The notes below the pieces were generated by a model. It saw nothing but the letters and a program-made list of their open reading frames with translations, was not told the DNA's origin and ran no database searches. Below are positions 7,030 through 15,210 of a DNA stretch of 39,579 nucleotides, piece after piece. Source of the DNA: an uncultured Alphaproteobacteria bacterium (GTDB lineage: Bacteria; Pseudomonadota; Alphaproteobacteria; RF32; CAG-239); the NCBI GenBank assembly GCA_947588275.1, contig CANPYJ010000014.1:1-39579 (forward strand), written 5' to 3'. The first letter of the stretch is position 1, and every line of letters starts with the position of its first letter. A program made the position numbers and the translations under genes.

Positions 7030-8184
7030 ATGATTGATACATTAGTTTATGAAGCAAAAAATCAGATTATTCGTATTGCCGGATTGGAAAACGGCATATT
7101 GCAAAGTCTTGACATTTCAGATTTGTCGCGAGCGGCTGAAGGCAATATTTATCTGGGACGAATCAGCAAAAAAATTGAGCTTGCCAACGGCAAAACAGGC
7201 TATTTTGTGAATTTGGGCGATGTCAAAGAGGCCTTTATCAATGCGGAGGAATACGGCCGCGACGAACTTAATGCCAACGAAGGGCAGGAAGTGATTGTGC
7301 AGGTGGCGCAGGAACAACACGCTGAAAAAGGCGCCAAATTGGTGCGGTCGCTGCAATTTGTGGGCAAAAATCTGGTTTATTGCCCATATCGGATGAATAT
7401 TGAAATTTCGCAAAAAATTGATGACAAGCTTAAGGCCGAGGAACTCAAAAATCTGGTCTTGGACAACACAACTGGTCAGGAAGGCTGGATTGTGCGCACA
7501 TCGGCTGCTGCCGCCGACAAAGAAGAAATTACGGCAGAAATGGAAGTTTTGCGCGGTCGCTTTGATGATGTCCGGCGGCGGGCACAAACCGCCAAAGCAC
7601 CGGTGTTGCTGGCCGAACGCAATAATCTGGTAGTTGAAATTGTCAGCCGCAATGAACAGACGCTCAAAAAGATTGTGTTGAACGATCATAATCTGGAGAA
7701 GGCTTTCAAAGAAGATTTTGAGGTTGAATTCAGCGCTCAACCGTTTGCCGATTTTGGTTTGGATGAGCAAATCGTGGAAGCCCTGCAAAAGGAAATTCGT
7801 CTTAAAGACGGTGGGCGGATTTATATTGAACAAACCAGAGCCTGCACGGCTATTGACGTTGACAGCGGCGAAGATGACGGGCAGGGAAGCCTTGGCCGTC
7901 TTAATCATGAGGCGGCCAAAGAAATTGCACGGCAAATTAAAGTGCGCAATTTGTCGGGCAAAATTGTGATTGATTTTGCCGGTTCATCGGAATATCGCTT
8001 TTTGAAAGGCGCCATCGAAACCCTGATTTGTTCTCTTCACGGCGATACGGTGAAAGTTTCGGTTTATGGACTGAGCCGTGCCGGATTGGTGGAAGTGTTG
8101 CGCGCCAGACGGCGGCCGAGTTTGCAGGATCTGCTGAGTGTGGAATGTCCTACCTGCCGCGGCAGCGGAAGAGTCGAACCATGA
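7030..8184 (+). CDS. rng: Ribonuclease E/G family endoribonuclease, short form
   Basis: This 384-aa protein cleaves single-stranded AU-rich RNA in rRNA and mRNA processing. An S1-type domain lies at about residues 36-110 (GNIYLGRISKKIE...GYFVNLGDVKEAFI). The catalytic DNase-I-like part has the Mg-binding aspartates D276 (TAIDVDSG) and D315 (IVIDFAG). The C-terminal CPTCRGSGR provides the zinc-link cysteines. The lack of a long C-terminal scaffold makes it RNase G-like rather than a full RNase E. yacG begins in an ATGA overlap with its stop, so the two are translationally coupled. Confidence 0.92.
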   Translation: MIDTLVYEAKNQIIRIAGLENGILQSLDISDLSRAAEGNIYLGRISKKIELANGKTGYFVNLGDVKEAFINAEEYGRDELNANEGQEVIVQVAQEQHAEKGAKLVRSLQFVGKNLVYCPYRMNIEISQKIDDKLKAEELKNLVLDNTTGQEGWIVRTSAAAADKEEITAEMEVLRGRFDDVRRRAQTAKAPVLLAERNNLVVEIVSRNEQTLKKIVLNDHNLEKAFKEDFEVEFSAQPFADFGLDEQIVEALQKEIRLKDGGRIYIEQTRACTAIDVDSGEDDGQGSLGRLNHEAAKEIARQIKVRNLSGKIVIDFAGSSEYRFLKGAIETLICSLHGDTVKVSVYGLSRAGLVEVLRARRRPSLQDLLSVECPTCRGSGRVEP

Positions 8185-8366
8185 AGTGTCCGATTTGCAA
8201 GAAAGAATTCAGCGATTTGAAGTATCGTCCGTTTTGCAGCAAGCGGTGCGCAGATATAGACTTGGGAAATTGGTTTAACGAAAAATACAGCTTTGCCGCC
8301 ACTGAAGTCGACGAGGAAGACTTGCAGGCGTTGGAAGACGCCGCCAAGCAAAAGGCTGATGACTAA
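8181..8366 (+). CDS. yacG: DNA gyrase inhibitor YacG (zinc protein)
   Basis: This 61-aa protein begins MKCPICKKEF and continues FCSKRCADIDLGNWFNEKY, the complete C-x2-C...C-x3-C zinc-binding signature of YacG. The family binds GyrB and inhibits gyrase. The ATG at 8181 sits in a 4-bp ATGA overlap with the rng stop. An upstream in-frame start would run through rng and has no support. Its stop overlaps that of the convergent SUKH gene, so the two transcripts meet here. Confidence 0.93.
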   Translation: MKCPICKKEFSDLKYRPFCSKRCADIDLGNWFNEKYSFAATEVDEEDLQALEDAAKQKADD

Positions 8367-8809
8367 ACTGTGATGTTGCACAGGCGCAGCATGGCGGCCA
8401 ACAAGTCGTTGAAAGTTGAATATTCGGCTTGTGAGCACAAGTTTATGCGGTCAATAAGAACAAAAGCGTTTTTGCCGCCGTCGTAAGCGATAAAACATTC
8501 GGAAATTCGTCCGATTATTAGGCAGTTTTGAAAAAACTCGTATTCGACAAAGCCACCGTTTATTTCAGACATGTCCGGAAAGATATAATTTTTTGCCGGA
8601 CGCGGATGCGCCACGGCGCCCAAAAACTCCAGCCCGTCAAAATAAAGGCCGTCGGTAAGTTTGAGAAAATCGGCATAGTCCGGCGGAATTGGCGAAAATC
8701 CTCTTTGAGCCAAACGTTCGGACACGGCCTGAACGATCGAATCGGCAACCGGCGGAAACGAAATAAATCCGTCGGTGGCCAGGGCTTTTTGCAAAAACTC
8801 CCTACTCAT
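8363..8809 (-). CDS. SUKH/SMI1-KNR4-like protein, putative immunity protein
   Basis: The 148-aa protein has features of the SUKH superfamily: an N-terminal helix then FSPIPPDYADFLKLTDG (family 'lP.dY..fl...nG'), YFDGLEFLG, and a later LIIGRISECFIAYD segment. SUKH proteins often act as immunity proteins that neutralise nuclease toxins encoded just upstream (established knowledge). The upstream gene encodes a putative HNH-like protein, and the two overlap by 8 bp. I chose the ATG at 8809 because AAGGA lies 8 nt upstream on the minus strand; a TTG at 8827 is the alternative. The immunity role is inferred from context; some SUKH proteins have unrelated roles. Confidence 0.6.
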   Translation of the reverse strand: MSREFLQKALATDGFISFPPVADSIVQAVSERLAQRGFSPIPPDYADFLKLTDGLYFDGLEFLGAVAHPRPAKNYIFPDMSEINGGFVEYEFFQNCLIIGRISECFIAYDGGKNAFVLIDRINLCSQAEYSTFNDLLAAMLRLCNITV

Positions 8810-9356
8810 AGTAAAAATTTCCTTCAAACCAAGGAATATAAATGATTTTGTGCTTTTTCAGGAAGCCGCTGCCTATTTGATCTTCAATCAGGCGGTGAAT
8901 TTGATCGTGCGTCGGGTGGCTTTTTATCAGGCTCAAATTTTCCAAGCTCAGACTGCCGCCGAAATCAAGCGGGATTTTGATGTGAATATTGTAGTTTTCA
9001 GGAGAGCGCTTGTTTTTGAGAAGATTAATGTCTTCTTCGTCAAGGCCAATGCGCAGGCATTCGGCGCGGCGCGAATAACCGATAAGTTTTAGGAAACTTT
9101 TGCGAATGCGCTGGAGATTGTCGAAATCACGGCTCATTTCATCCCATGTATGAGGATGATAGGTGCATTGACGCAAAACGATATTTTTGAGATTTAAGCG
9201 GTCCAGACGCTTTTTTAACAGGGTTTGTATTTGTTCGGGCGAAGGAATGTTTTCGGCCGGATTGTCAGACGGCGAGGTTTTTTCGGAGAATCCCCGTTTG
9301 GGAGGCAGGGTTAGTCTGTCCAGAGGCTTGAGAGAAGATTTTGACCACTCCCACAT
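8802..9356 (-). CDS. Putative HNH-like nuclease, candidate toxin/effector
   Basis: The 184-aa protein has a polar, proline-containing N-terminus (residues 1-45) and a C-terminal segment that looks like an HNH/treble-clef nuclease. HIKIPLDFGG starts at about H125, ENLSLI carries N140, and SHPTHDQIH carries H147, H150 and H154. This gives the order H...GG...N...H seen in HNH endonucleases and polymorphic-toxin nucleases. No signal peptide or membrane segment is visible. It begins 12 nt after the coupling-protein stop and overlaps the SUKH gene by 8 bp, so it could be a substrate of the coupling protein. Toxicity and secretion are inference; a phage- or recombination-type nuclease is another option. 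Confidence 0.45.
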   Translation of the reverse strand: MWEWSKSSLKPLDRLTLPPKRGFSEKTSPSDNPAENIPSPEQIQTLLKKRLDRLNLKNIVLRQCTYHPHTWDEMSRDFDNLQRIRKSFLKLIGYSRRAECLRIGLDEEDINLLKNKRSPENYNIHIKIPLDFGGSLSLENLSLIKSHPTHDQIHRLIEDQIGSGFLKKHKIIYIPWFEGNFYYE

Positions 9357-9368
9357 TGTCTCAAACCT

Positions 9369-11618
9369 TTATTCTTCTGCCTGCGGAGCGGTTTCGTCTC
9401 CGGAAGCTTCTTCATCTTCCAAATCGTCAAATTCCGAATCGTCAAATTCTTCGTTCGGATCATAATCAATGCCGAGCTTGGCCAACATATCGTCGTTGAT
9501 GTCTTCGCGTTGCGCTACAATCCAGTCGGGCACGTTCGGCGCGGCCGGAAGCTTGCTCAGGGCGCGCATTTTTTTATCCAAATACCAACGCGGCGAATCT
9601 GCCATAATCGGGCGATCAATGTAGCCTTGCATCAGCACGACTTGTTTGAGCATGGGCAGGCTCAGCAGCTGAGTGGAAGAAATGACCGAAACGCCCTGCA
9701 TTTGATAGGAAACATTTTTGGCAAAAGGATTGACGCCTTTGCTGAAACCGCCTTCGTTTTTGGAATAAGAGGTGGTTTGGACGGTTTTGTTGCCAATCAT
9801 CTTGGAAAAACGCTGGGCGGTTTGTTCGTTGTTTTGTGACAAGATAACCTTGCAGGCGGTGGTGGAGATGACGGTTTCAAGGTCATCTTTGCCGTATTTT
9901 CCCGAGATTTGACCGAGGTCTTGGCCAATCAGCAGATAAGACACTTTTTGTCCTCGTCCGACCGCCGGTCCGTCGATAATGGCCTTAAGCTTGGGCATGG
10001 TCGGAAACTCGTCCAGCACAAACAGGCAGGAATAAGGACCCATTTGGCCGTCGGTGGGATTTTTGAACTTGGGCGGGTTGGCAATCAGGTAAGAAGACAT
10101 CAGGTCAATGAACGTGCCGGAAATGACACTCAGAGCGCGAGCGTCTACCTGATTGACCGACAAATAAACCGAAATCGGCTTGAATTCGCCGGTAATCGGG
10201 TCTTTGAGACCACGCAAATCCTTAAAGCTGATGTCACTGAAACTGGTGCGGGCCACGACGGCGGCGTTTTTGAAAATGCCGATGCCGGAAAAAGCGGTCG
10301 AAAGCACAGAGCCGCGCTCTTTGTCAGGCATGGAACTCAGTTGACTCAACTCAACGATACAGCGCTGCGAATAGCCGAATTTGCGCGCTTCGGTGATGGC
10401 CTCTTCCAACAAGTCGCGCATGGGATCGGCCATGGCCGCCATTTGGTCTCCTTCGTCCATGCGACGCTTGATGTCTTGCGACTGTTTAATTTGCGCTTCG
10501 GTAATCCATTCCAGAATCATCGCAATACAGGATTCGTGGCCAATCCATTTTTCGGGCAGAAGCGCCCAAGTGCCGATAGGCAGATAGTTCTCAATGTTGA
10601 GAGTGCCGGCGCGCAGGTTTTGCAAGGCGCGGGCAGCCATCGGGTCGTTCATTTCCAAATAATAGCCTTCAAGAACTTTTTTGTCTTCGTCATCAAGCTT
10701 GCCTTCATAGACGCGGCCTATGAAATAATCGTTGGCGCGGGCTTTTTCGCATTTGGAGACAATGAAGTGAATAAAGCCGGTGAGGGCGGCACGGCCGGTT
10801 TTTGACCAGTGCGGATCTGCGCCGCCTTTCGGGTCTTCAACCAGCACGTTGCACATGGAATCGACATACATATCGCGGCTCGGTCCCGGCGCCGGAACAG
10901 CTCCCGGCGACAGCGGATTCCAGCTCGGATAGTAAATGCCTTCGGCCGGGTTGTCTTCCATACCCCAGTTAATGACAAACACCGGACCGACCTTGGCGCG
11001 AGCGCCGGTGGTGTTGAAACACAGCTCAGGCTTGGGGTCGTTGACGATGATGCTCATGGTCGGCGAGTTAAAAATGGTGGGAATAACCACGCCGGCGGTT
11101 TTACCTGTGCCCGGAGGCGCACAGCAAAGCGTTGACAGTGTTTCTTTGAGGAGCAGCATTTTGCCGTTGAATTTGCCGACAACCTGACAAAAGCCATCAA
11201 AACCCAAAAGCTCCATTTTTTTGATGTCTTTTTCCGTGGCCAGCCGCGCCGCACCGTGAACATTGGATTGAAAACGGTAGGGGTTGGTAATCATGCCGAA
11301 AATAATGCCGCCGGGAAAGCTCAAAAACGGCAAAATCGGCACCCATAAGCTGAAAGAAAACGGCCCGTGATAGCTGAACAGCTGCTTAAACCAGGAAATA
11401 TAGCGCGAAGTCAGATAGTTCGGTCGGTTGAATACCAAGTCAAAAAAGCGTGAAACGTCGTCAATGGTGGCCTTGGAAATGCCCGAACCGATGAGATAGC
11501 CGAGCGGAATGGAAACCAACGCCAGAGCAACGGTTATCAAAAACGATATAAGAATCGTGATGGTCATCCAGCGGACAGCCTTGTTATATTCTTCCCATTC
11601 TTCACCTTTCTTTTCCAT
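9369..11618 (-). CDS. Type IV coupling protein (VirD4/TraG-family ATPase)
   Basis: The 749-aa protein is a membrane-anchored motor that delivers substrates to a type IV secretion channel. Two N-terminal membrane segments lie at about 18-45 and 88-110. Walker A is CAPPGTGKT (166-174), followed by VNDPKPEL. Walker B is CLFVLDEF (about 531-538), then LIGQDLGQISGKYG. The C-terminal tail (about 718-749) is strongly acidic, as in coupling proteins that bind adaptors. RBS GAGGAAAAA precedes the ATG. It lies 12 nt after the 404-aa membrane protein and 12 nt before the HNH-like gene. No VirB/Dot/Tra channel genes are in the window, so partners must be elsewhere or the system is minimal. Confidence 0.85.
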   Translation of the reverse strand: MEKKGEEWEEYNKAVRWMTITILISFLITVALALVSIPLGYLIGSGISKATIDDVSRFFDLVFNRPNYLTSRYISWFKQLFSYHGPFSFSLWVPILPFLSFPGGIIFGMITNPYRFQSNVHGAARLATEKDIKKMELLGFDGFCQVVGKFNGKMLLLKETLSTLCCAPPGTGKTAGVVIPTIFNSPTMSIIVNDPKPELCFNTTGARAKVGPVFVINWGMEDNPAEGIYYPSWNPLSPGAVPAPGPSRDMYVDSMCNVLVEDPKGGADPHWSKTGRAALTGFIHFIVSKCEKARANDYFIGRVYEGKLDDEDKKVLEGYYLEMNDPMAARALQNLRAGTLNIENYLPIGTWALLPEKWIGHESCIAMILEWITEAQIKQSQDIKRRMDEGDQMAAMADPMRDLLEEAITEARKFGYSQRCIVELSQLSSMPDKERGSVLSTAFSGIGIFKNAAVVARTSFSDISFKDLRGLKDPITGEFKPISVYLSVNQVDARALSVISGTFIDLMSSYLIANPPKFKNPTDGQMGPYSCLFVLDEFPTMPKLKAIIDGPAVGRGQKVSYLLIGQDLGQISGKYGKDDLETVISTTACKVILSQNNEQTAQRFSKMIGNKTVQTTSYSKNEGGFSKGVNPFAKNVSYQMQGVSVISSTQLLSLPMLKQVVLMQGYIDRPIMADSPRWYLDKKMRALSKLPAAPNVPDWIVAQREDINDDMLAKLGIDYDPNEEFDDSEFDDLEDEEASGDETAPQAEE

Positions 11619-11630
11619 TTTTTCCTCGGC

Positions 11631-12845
11631 TTACGCGATGCTGCGAATAAGTTTTTTAAGTTTTTCAAAGCGCTCTTTATCAATTTTTTCATCAACTTCT
11701 TCAAGCGCTTTGGCAAAAAGACGAATTTCTTTGGGCGTGCCGCGGTCAATGCGGGTGACGTTGATATTCATATTGCTCCATATGTCAAACATGTCTTCGG
11801 CGTTGATGATGTTGCCTATTTGTTCAATAACAAAAGCCTCAATCTTAAAATTCATATCGGCCGCAGACAGTTTGTCGGACAAAATGGTGCGGGCGACATC
11901 AATTTTGCGCACCGGTGAAATGCGATGCGAGCTCTCAGAAAACCATAACGGTTCTTCGTCGTTAAAGCGTTCCTCGTCGGCCAACCAGTCGCCGGGTTCT
12001 TTGTCGTTGAGGCAAAGGCAGATGGTGGAAGCCGAAACGCCGATAAAGTCAATGAGCGTGTTTTTGATGGTCGCGGCGGTAATAATTTCGTAACCGCGTT
12101 GTTTGAGTATTTCAAGCGTGGAATTTGACGAACCGCGCGGCGCCGCGGGTGGGGATTCGACTTTGCCGGCCGGCTTGGATTCCTTTTTAACCGGCTGGGA
12201 CGCCGGTTTGGATTCGGCGGATGCCGGAGTTTCGGTTTTGGGTTTGTCGTCAAACAAATCAAAGTCGAAATCCACGGGATCGGTATCAAGCTTAAACAAA
12301 GAATGCTCAAATTCTTTGGGTTTGGAAGGTTCAATCGGAATAGTGCGGGGAGCAGCGGATTTTTTGGCCGGCGCGCCGGTAAGAGCCGAGCGTTTGTCCG
12401 CCGGCAGAGTATAAGCGCTGTCTTCTAACGGCGGGCGGATACTGCGCGGGCGGATTTCCTTATAGGATTTTTTCTTTTTGACGGCTTTGACGCTGGCCGT
12501 GTCGGCAAGTTTTTTGACTTGTTTTTCAAAGGTTTTCTTAAGAATACCGAAGGGTAGACGCAGAATGATGCCGAAAATATGTCCCCATTTGACCAGACTA
12601 AGTCCTGTCCAGCCGGTGAGCCAGATTGGAATAAACGTGAGGATTATCAAGATAAAAGCCCATTCTTTCGGGGTATCGATAAGCCAGCCGGAAAGCCACA
12701 AATTCCAAGCATAAAGCCAATGTGCCGGTTGAAAGACGTCAAAATGCCAGTTGGTAAGCATGATAACGCGGATTCCCTCCAGAAACAAAATGCTCCAGAT
12801 GAGGCCGACAAAAACAATGCGTGACAAAATTATCAGCGGTTTCAA
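11631..12845 (-). CDS. Membrane protein of the coupling-protein operon, unknown family
   Basis: This 404-aa protein has two N-terminal membrane segments (about 4-29 and 62-95), a basic, proline-rich linker (about 110-245), and a cytosolic C-terminal domain starting near LEILKQRGYEIITAATIKNT. The N-terminal WHFDVFQPAHW...WLSGW...LTGW pattern resembles that of the 161-aa protein encoded upstream. The topology (membrane anchor plus soluble domain beside a coupling ATPase) recalls DotM/IcmP in Dot/Icm systems, but I see no firm homology. The start is a TTG with AGGA 6 nt upstream. The C-terminal domain has a TLIDFIGVSAS segment that could be a PDDEXK-like core; this is speculative. Confidence 0.6.
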   Translation of the reverse strand: MKPLIILSRIVFVGLIWSILFLEGIRVIMLTNWHFDVFQPAHWLYAWNLWLSGWLIDTPKEWAFILIILTFIPIWLTGWTGLSLVKWGHIFGIILRLPFGILKKTFEKQVKKLADTASVKAVKKKKSYKEIRPRSIRPPLEDSAYTLPADKRSALTGAPAKKSAAPRTIPIEPSKPKEFEHSLFKLDTDPVDFDFDLFDDKPKTETPASAESKPASQPVKKESKPAGKVESPPAAPRGSSNSTLEILKQRGYEIITAATIKNTLIDFIGVSASTICLCLNDKEPGDWLADEERFNDEEPLWFSESSHRISPVRKIDVARTILSDKLSAADMNFKIEAFVIEQIGNIINAEDMFDIWSNMNINVTRIDRGTPKEIRLFAKALEEVDEKIDKERFEKLKKLIRSIA

Positions 12846-12970
12846 AGGAAAATCCTCGTGTTAGTTCATTATGACGTATACTAACATAAATTGGTTAACA
12901 ACTGTTTTACTTTATATTTTTTGTTTTTGCAAGCAAAACGAATCGCCAAGAGGGCGCTTTGCCAAATCAA

Positions 12971-12988
12971 GATAATTATACAATTATC
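12971..12988. repeat. Small dyad in the intergenic region of the operon
   Basis: GATAATT (12971-12977) and AATTATC (12982-12988) form a 7-bp inverted repeat with a 4-bp centre. It lies in the 201-bp AT-rich gap (12846-13046), the only sizeable gap inside the operon. It could be an operator or a hairpin, or simply AT-rich chance. No convincing promoter is visible in the gap. Confidence 0.35.
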
Positions 12989-13046
12989 GTATTTTATATA
13001 TACATAAAGAGTTTTTATTTTTTGTTTGAATAAATTATAGTAAAAG

Positions 13047-13532
13047 TTATTTTTTGTTTATCTCGCCCAGTTTTTCAAAAACACCGTTGCGAATGTTGCC
13101 AACTTCTTTGCTTTTGGCCGGTTTTATTGAGTCCAGCTGGTCTTTGATTTCTTCAATGATTTTTTGGCTGGATTTTATGTTGCGCAAAATAATTCGCTTG
13201 GAATCCTGCCCGTATTTTTTGATGATATGGCGATTGTAGGCAGCGAGCGGCCACAACAGCACGGCTACATAGTCTGCGCGCAGCAGGAGACGCCAGCCCC
13301 AAACCCACAGAACAGGCACCATGAGCAACATCAGCAAAAAGATAAAATCTTTGCCGGTGTTGATGACGCCGCCACTTTCCCAAAAACGCGAAATCGTCTG
13401 CCAGCTGCGTGCCGACAGAAAGTTAAAATTCCACAGCAACTGCATAACAAAATCGGCGACGATGACGTAAACATATGTCCACAACGCGCCGATTAGCAGT
13501 CCGCGAAAAAAACGAAACAGCTTTCTTATCAA
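13047..13532 (-). CDS. Small membrane protein related to the N-terminus of the 404-aa protein
   Basis: The 161-aa protein has two membrane segments (about 12-35 and 62-92) and a charged C-terminal tail. Its WNFNFL...W...WESGGVINTGKDFIFLLMLL...WVWGW pattern lines up with the N-terminus of the 404-aa protein (WHFDVF...W...WLSGW...WAFILIIL...WLTGW). The two therefore probably share a membrane domain, one with an added cytosolic domain. The start is a TTG in a TTGA overlap with the upstream gene's stop, with GGAG 7 nt before it. No known family is recognised; a scaffold role in a coupling complex is inference. Confidence 0.6.
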   Translation of the reverse strand: MIRKLFRFFRGLLIGALWTYVYVIVADFVMQLLWNFNFLSARSWQTISRFWESGGVINTGKDFIFLLMLLMVPVLWVWGWRLLLRADYVAVLLWPLAAYNRHIIKKYGQDSKRIILRNIKSSQKIIEEIKDQLDSIKPAKSKEVGNIRNGVFEKLGEINKK

Positions 13533-15133
13533 CGGCTTTCTCCTTTGCCTTGACCGAAAGTAGCCATCTTTTTGCCGTCGATATTTTGTTTTTGGTTGTT
13601 TTGGCCGTTGGCTTTTTGACGGGTTTTTTTGATTTGTTCGCGTCTGTCGTCATTGGACGATTGTTCTCTTTCCAGCCCTTTGATTTTGTTGTTTACGTCT
13701 GCCAGAGTTTGTTGCGCTTCGACAACTTTGTTGTCTCCGGAAAGGGCAAAGGCCATCAGACTCTCTTCTTTGTTTTTGCGCGCTTCGCCTTCAAGCCCAT
13801 GGTTGCCCGCAGTTTTGACAATCGTGTCAATATTGACCAGATGATTGTTTATAAAATTGCCATTGGGATTTTTTGTGCGTTGTTCGTAGGAATATTTCAG
13901 CGCACTGCTACTTAAAGCCACAATGTCTTCGTTATTTTTAACCTCATTGTTGCCAACGGTCAAGGTTTCGCCGTTGCGCAGTTTTTGCATCATGGTCAGC
14001 GCCGACAGCCGGCCTTGGTCGCGATGCAGCGTGTAGGCGTCTTCATACGACACTCCTTCCGGTTTGCCGTTAGCCAGAAGCTGTGCCGCGGCATAGCTGG
14101 AGGCAAAAGTGGCGACTTGTGTCTGAAGCAAAAGTTCTTTGCCGTATTTCAGATTCATTGACGTGGAAATCTTTTCTTTGTAACGGGCGCCTTCTTCGGC
14201 CGACATTCCTTTGTCTTTGGTATATTTGTCAACGGCGTTAGCCAAGTTGATGATATTGAGAGCCATGTCTTTGGGTATGGTGATGCTGTGGTCGTCGTTT
14301 GTCCAGGTAACATTGTTGCCGTTGACGCTAACCGGAGGGTTGGCGCCGGAAAGGGCAGTCGTAATAAAGCTGCCGAGAGCTTCGGTGTCTTTTGAGATTC
14401 CGTTTAAGGAGTCAATTTCCCGGTTGTGGTTTTCCATAACCGCGCGCAGTTCCGGATCGGTGATTTTGCGGGGGTCAATCTTATGGTCGCCGGAAACGCT
14501 TTGCGTATATTGCACGTTTTCCTTATGTTTTTTGTAGTCCTCTTTAAGAGCTTCGTAACCTTTGTTTGTGAGTTTGCCGAGGCCGTGATAAGTGTATGAA
14601 CCGAGTTTATACAGGCCGTATCCGGCAACATTGGCGACTTTGTTTCCGACCCATGCGGCTGAAGCCAAAATGACGTCTTTCATCAAATATTCAATAATGT
14701 CGCCTTGTTCGATTTTGAAAGGGTCGTCATCTTTACGTTCGCTTTCCCAGTCTTTTTCTGCTTGGATTTTTGGGGTGTCGGCCTTATTATCGTTTCCTTG
14801 TTTGACTTTGGCCAAATCTCTGTATTTTTCGGCTTCGGCAGGGTCATTGGTTTTTTCGGAAATTAAGAGGCATTGATCGGAAGATAATTCGTCTATTTCC
14901 ATTGTCCGCAGGCGGTTGACTTCGTCGACCAGGAGCGTTTGCGCATCGGTTTTTTGGGGTTCCTGATTTACCGGAGGAATATCTTTGGTTACGGGACGAA
15001 AATCTTCCGGGCCTTTACGCTGCATGCCCGCATCAATTTGGTTGACAACGGTTTTCGGTTTGGCTTTTCCACTGTCAAAGCCTTTGCTGGCGGCGGCTTG
15101 TGCGGATGCTCTTGCAGAAGTTTCCTTAACCAT
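13529..15133 (-). CDS. Large hydrophilic protein of the coupling-protein operon, unknown
   Basis: I do not recognise this 534-aa protein. The first 150 residues are polar and low in complexity (Ala, Lys, Asp-rich), suggesting disorder. A short, moderately hydrophobic glycine-rich stretch (about 155-185, ASAAWVGNKVANVAGYGLYK) could touch membranes. The middle is helical. The C-terminal 60 residues are Lys/Asn/Gln-rich. I chose the ATG at 15133 because AGGA lies 7 nt upstream; a TTG two codons earlier is possible. Its stop overlaps the next start (TTGA). It may be an effector or structural partner of the coupling ATPase, but nothing in the sequence proves it. Confidence 0.55.
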   Translation of the reverse strand: MVKETSARASAQAAASKGFDSGKAKPKTVVNQIDAGMQRKGPEDFRPVTKDIPPVNQEPQKTDAQTLLVDEVNRLRTMEIDELSSDQCLLISEKTNDPAEAEKYRDLAKVKQGNDNKADTPKIQAEKDWESERKDDDPFKIEQGDIIEYLMKDVILASAAWVGNKVANVAGYGLYKLGSYTYHGLGKLTNKGYEALKEDYKKHKENVQYTQSVSGDHKIDPRKITDPELRAVMENHNREIDSLNGISKDTEALGSFITTALSGANPPVSVNGNNVTWTNDDHSITIPKDMALNIINLANAVDKYTKDKGMSAEEGARYKEKISTSMNLKYGKELLLQTQVATFASSYAAAQLLANGKPEGVSYEDAYTLHRDQGRLSALTMMQKLRNGETLTVGNNEVKNNEDIVALSSSALKYSYEQRTKNPNGNFINNHLVNIDTIVKTAGNHGLEGEARKNKEESLMAFALSGDNKVVEAQQTLADVNNKIKGLEREQSSNDDRREQIKKTRQKANGQNNQKQNIDGKKMATFGQGKGESR

Positions 15134-15210
15134 GGTCAAATCCTTTCTTTATGCGTGCGATATCTTTATAATAGCATTAAAAAGCTATTTTGTCTATATT
15201 TTTGTGCAAA

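Noticed and set aside
9909..10805. Long plus-strand frame (298 aa) opposite the coupling protein
   Set aside because: Antisense to a well-supported gene, with His/Arg/Gly-rich, non-protein-like sequence.
13047..13532. DotM/IcmP identity for the membrane proteins of the coupling-protein operon
   Set aside because: Only topology and context agree; no diagnostic motif was recognised, so no gene name was given.
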